Shown piece by piece: positions 16,101 to 17,500 of a stretch of 17,500 nt of DNA. The position numbers and the translations under genes are program-made. A model generated the notes under the pieces. That model was not told the origin of the DNA and did no database searches. It saw nothing but the letters and a program-made list of their open reading frames with translations. Within the stretch, counting starts at the first letter, position 1. The number at the start of each line of letters is the position of its first letter. Origin of the DNA: Chrysomallon squamiferum (lineage: Eukaryota; Mollusca; Gastropoda; Neomphalida; Peltospiridae); the NCBI GenBank assembly GCA_012295275.1, contig CM022672.1:34291173-34308672 (forward strand), written 5' to 3'.

Positions 16101-16108
16101 CACGTGAC
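16101..16108. promoter_or_regulatory. E-box CACGTGAC
   Basis: The CACGTG core has an AC flank like those at 11083 and 13912. It lies 155 bases from the CRE. Confidence 0.25.
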
Positions 16109-16230
16109 TCCGTTACGTTATCACGTCGCGGTTAATTATTTAAAACTGCAAATTAATTTTCGCTATTCATTCATTTTAAATTGTAAATTAGTTTTATGTT
16201 AATATTCGGTTTTGTTTCCAGACCGATTGT

Positions 16231-16238
16231 TTTGGCGC
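16231..16238 (+). promoter_or_regulatory. E2F-like site TTTGGCGC
   Basis: It matches the E2F consensus TTTSSCGC exactly. A near match, TTTGGCGA, follows about 16 bases downstream, and TGTTTAT between them fits a forkhead core. Confidence 0.25.
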
Positions 16239-16398
16239 GTGTTTATTTTTGGCGAATGTTATTAATTCATTTATTTATTTATTTGATAATTAATCTAAGA
16301 GAAATTTTACTTTAAAATAATATATTTTTAATTTTTTCTTTTTTATTTGCTTTTTATGAATGGTGACATGAACATCTGAAAACCAAAATACAAACACC

Positions 16399-16401
<3 letters not shown>

Positions 16402-16493
<92 letters not shown>
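16402..16493. repeat. (AG)46 microsatellite
   Basis: Forty-six perfect AG units, the longest pure dinucleotide tract in the window. The Ser-Leu frames on the minus strand are its translation. Confidence 0.98.
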
Positions 16494-16494
<1 letters not shown>

Positions 16495-16739
16495 ATAAAT
16501 AAGAGGCATATATGCAGACAGACACATGCACAGAACACAAACACGCCGATCTACATACATATATACACAGATACATAACATGCACATATAGATGTAGAAG
16601 TGATAAAAAAAAGAAAAAAGAAAAAAAAAGAAGCAAATTCTTCTATTTCCGAATAAATGTTTTTAAATGAGTGAAAATATATATTGATTATACTTAGCAG
16701 TTCAGATCTGCTTCATTTTCAGCAAGATTGAAGAGGAAC
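16494..16739. other. CA/CATA-rich and A-rich spacer
   Basis: Degenerate ACACA/ACATA words at 16505-16585, then an A/G run at 16604-16633 and unique AT-rich sequence. Nothing gene-like. Confidence 0.6.
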
Positions 16740-16893
16740 TAATAATAATAATAATAATAATAGTTATAGTAGTAGTAGCAGTAGTAGTAGTATTGTTGTT
16801 GTGGCTGTTGTTTTTGTAATGATGATGATGATGATGACGATGATGATTATGATGATGATAAAACAATAACAACAAAAGCAGTAGCAACAACAA
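16740..16893. repeat. AAT-AGT-GTT-GAT-AAC trinucleotide mosaic
   Basis: AAT (16740-16762), AGT (about 16767-16792), GTT (about 16793-16815), GAT (about 16819-16859) and AAC (about 16863-16893). The GTT and AAC parts are reverse complements, forming a third inverted arrangement around the GAT core. Confidence 0.9.
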
Positions 16894-17139
16894 CATCGCA
16901 GTGAACAGTTACAACATCAGTAACAAATTCCGTTCTCACATTAAGGATAAATTTAGTCCATCGCAAGCAAATAATAAAAACAACAACAACAACAACAACA
17001 ACAAACAATAAAAATAATAATACTACTACTACTACTACTACTACTACTAATAATAATAATAATAATAATAATAAACAATACTACTATTACTACTACTACT
17101 ACTAATAATAATAATAATAAAACAATAATAATAATAATA
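16894..17139. repeat. AAC then duplicated ACT-AAT block
   Basis: 16894-16975 is unique. AAC at 16978-17006, ACT at 17020-17048, AAT to 17073, then AAACAAT and a second ACT (17080-17103) and AAT (to about 17139) set. The ACT-AAT-AAACAAT block appears twice, so the compound unit itself was duplicated. Confidence 0.92.
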
Positions 17140-17500
17140 AATTAAAAAGTTGTTACATATCTCGTTAATAATTATTCGATGTCATGAAATAGTTACATGT
17201 GTATAATGACAGAAAGATGAAATAAAGCTTTTACCCAGGAAAATTCTTTATTGCAAGAAAGATACAAGCTTCCTCTAATCCGTATACTGATTTTATTATC
17301 ACACGCACACGCACTTACAAATTCGTACTCAGTAGACACATATACACATACGTCCATTCTAAATACATAACTATAGACTACATATGCATACAGACATACA
17401 CACTTAAATAAATACATACGTACGTAGACATGACAGTACATACCAGTGACTTTGATAAGAAACAGAACTCCAAGTAGGAAGCTATAGCTAAAACAAGACA
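17140..17500. other. Unique AT-rich end of window with CA/CATA words
   Basis: Degenerate ACACACGCAC and ACATATACACATACG words run from 17300 to 17425. A minus-strand frame across them is Tyr/Val/Cys-rich for that reason. Nothing else is supported. Confidence 0.5.

Larger units (their letters stand above)
15586..16300. other. Single-copy island with CRE, E-box and E2F-like motifs
   Basis: After an A-rich start (to about 15640), this is unique sequence with moderate CpG and no visible repeat for about 600 bases. TGACGTCA (15940-15947), CACGTG (16101-16106) and TTTGGCGC (16231-16238) fall within 300 bases, with TATCACGTCGCGG at 16119-16131. No open frame of note. A regulatory role is possible but unproven. 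Confidence 0.45.

Overview
The window looks like a stretch of invertebrate nuclear DNA, AT-rich and almost entirely non-coding. I found no gene that I can defend. There is no bacterial gene layout and no Shine-Dalgarno/ORF organisation. I also saw no rRNA or complete tRNA, no CRISPR array, and no transposase or reverse-transcriptase ORF. Most of the long open frames are poly-Leu, poly-Asn, Ser-Leu or Thr-His strings, which are simply translations of microsatellites. CpG is not visibly depleted in the single-copy segments, which argues against a typical methylated vertebrate genome. The very high load of di- and trinucleotide repeats (AAT, ACT, AAG, AAC, ATC, AG, AC) would suit a marine crustacean or mollusc, but the sequence does not fix the taxon.

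Layout: 1-1968 is mostly single-copy, with some CpG-bearing stretches and a few palindromic motifs. 1970-3480 is a degenerate ACT-rich array with an underlying repeat unit of about 150 bp. 3481-5519 is AT-rich with ATTTT, ATT/GTT, GT and AAT tracts. 5520-6150 is the most gene-like segment: it is CpG-rich and single-copy, with CCAAT, CTCF-like and YY1-like motifs and a short minus-strand frame that could be a first exon. 6150-7385 is again simple sequence. 7595-8450 is a well-preserved 60-bp minisatellite. 8451-10701 alternates microsatellites (a very long CT/CA compound, A-rich tracts, AGT/AAC mosaics) with one short CpG-bearing island at 9459-9668. 10702-11334 is single-copy with an ideal E-box palindrome and a G-rich element. 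11335-14566 is dominated by GATA/GGTA, AAT, GT, ACT-ATT-AGT, a 92-bp tandem duplication, an AAT/ATT inverted repeat and a purine-rich block. 14567-17500 has single-copy segments (notably 15640-16260, with CRE, E-box and E2F-like motifs) separated by two long AG tracts, GT tracts and an ACT/AAT/AAC mosaic.

There are no genes to connect into a pathway. The points of interest are structural: nested repeat architecture, trinucleotide tracts followed by their own reverse complement, G-rich and mirror-repeat DNA able to adopt non-B forms, and a few single-copy islands with clustered regulatory-type motifs. I see no convincing new multi-gene biological system here. All motif calls are by eye and untested statistically.
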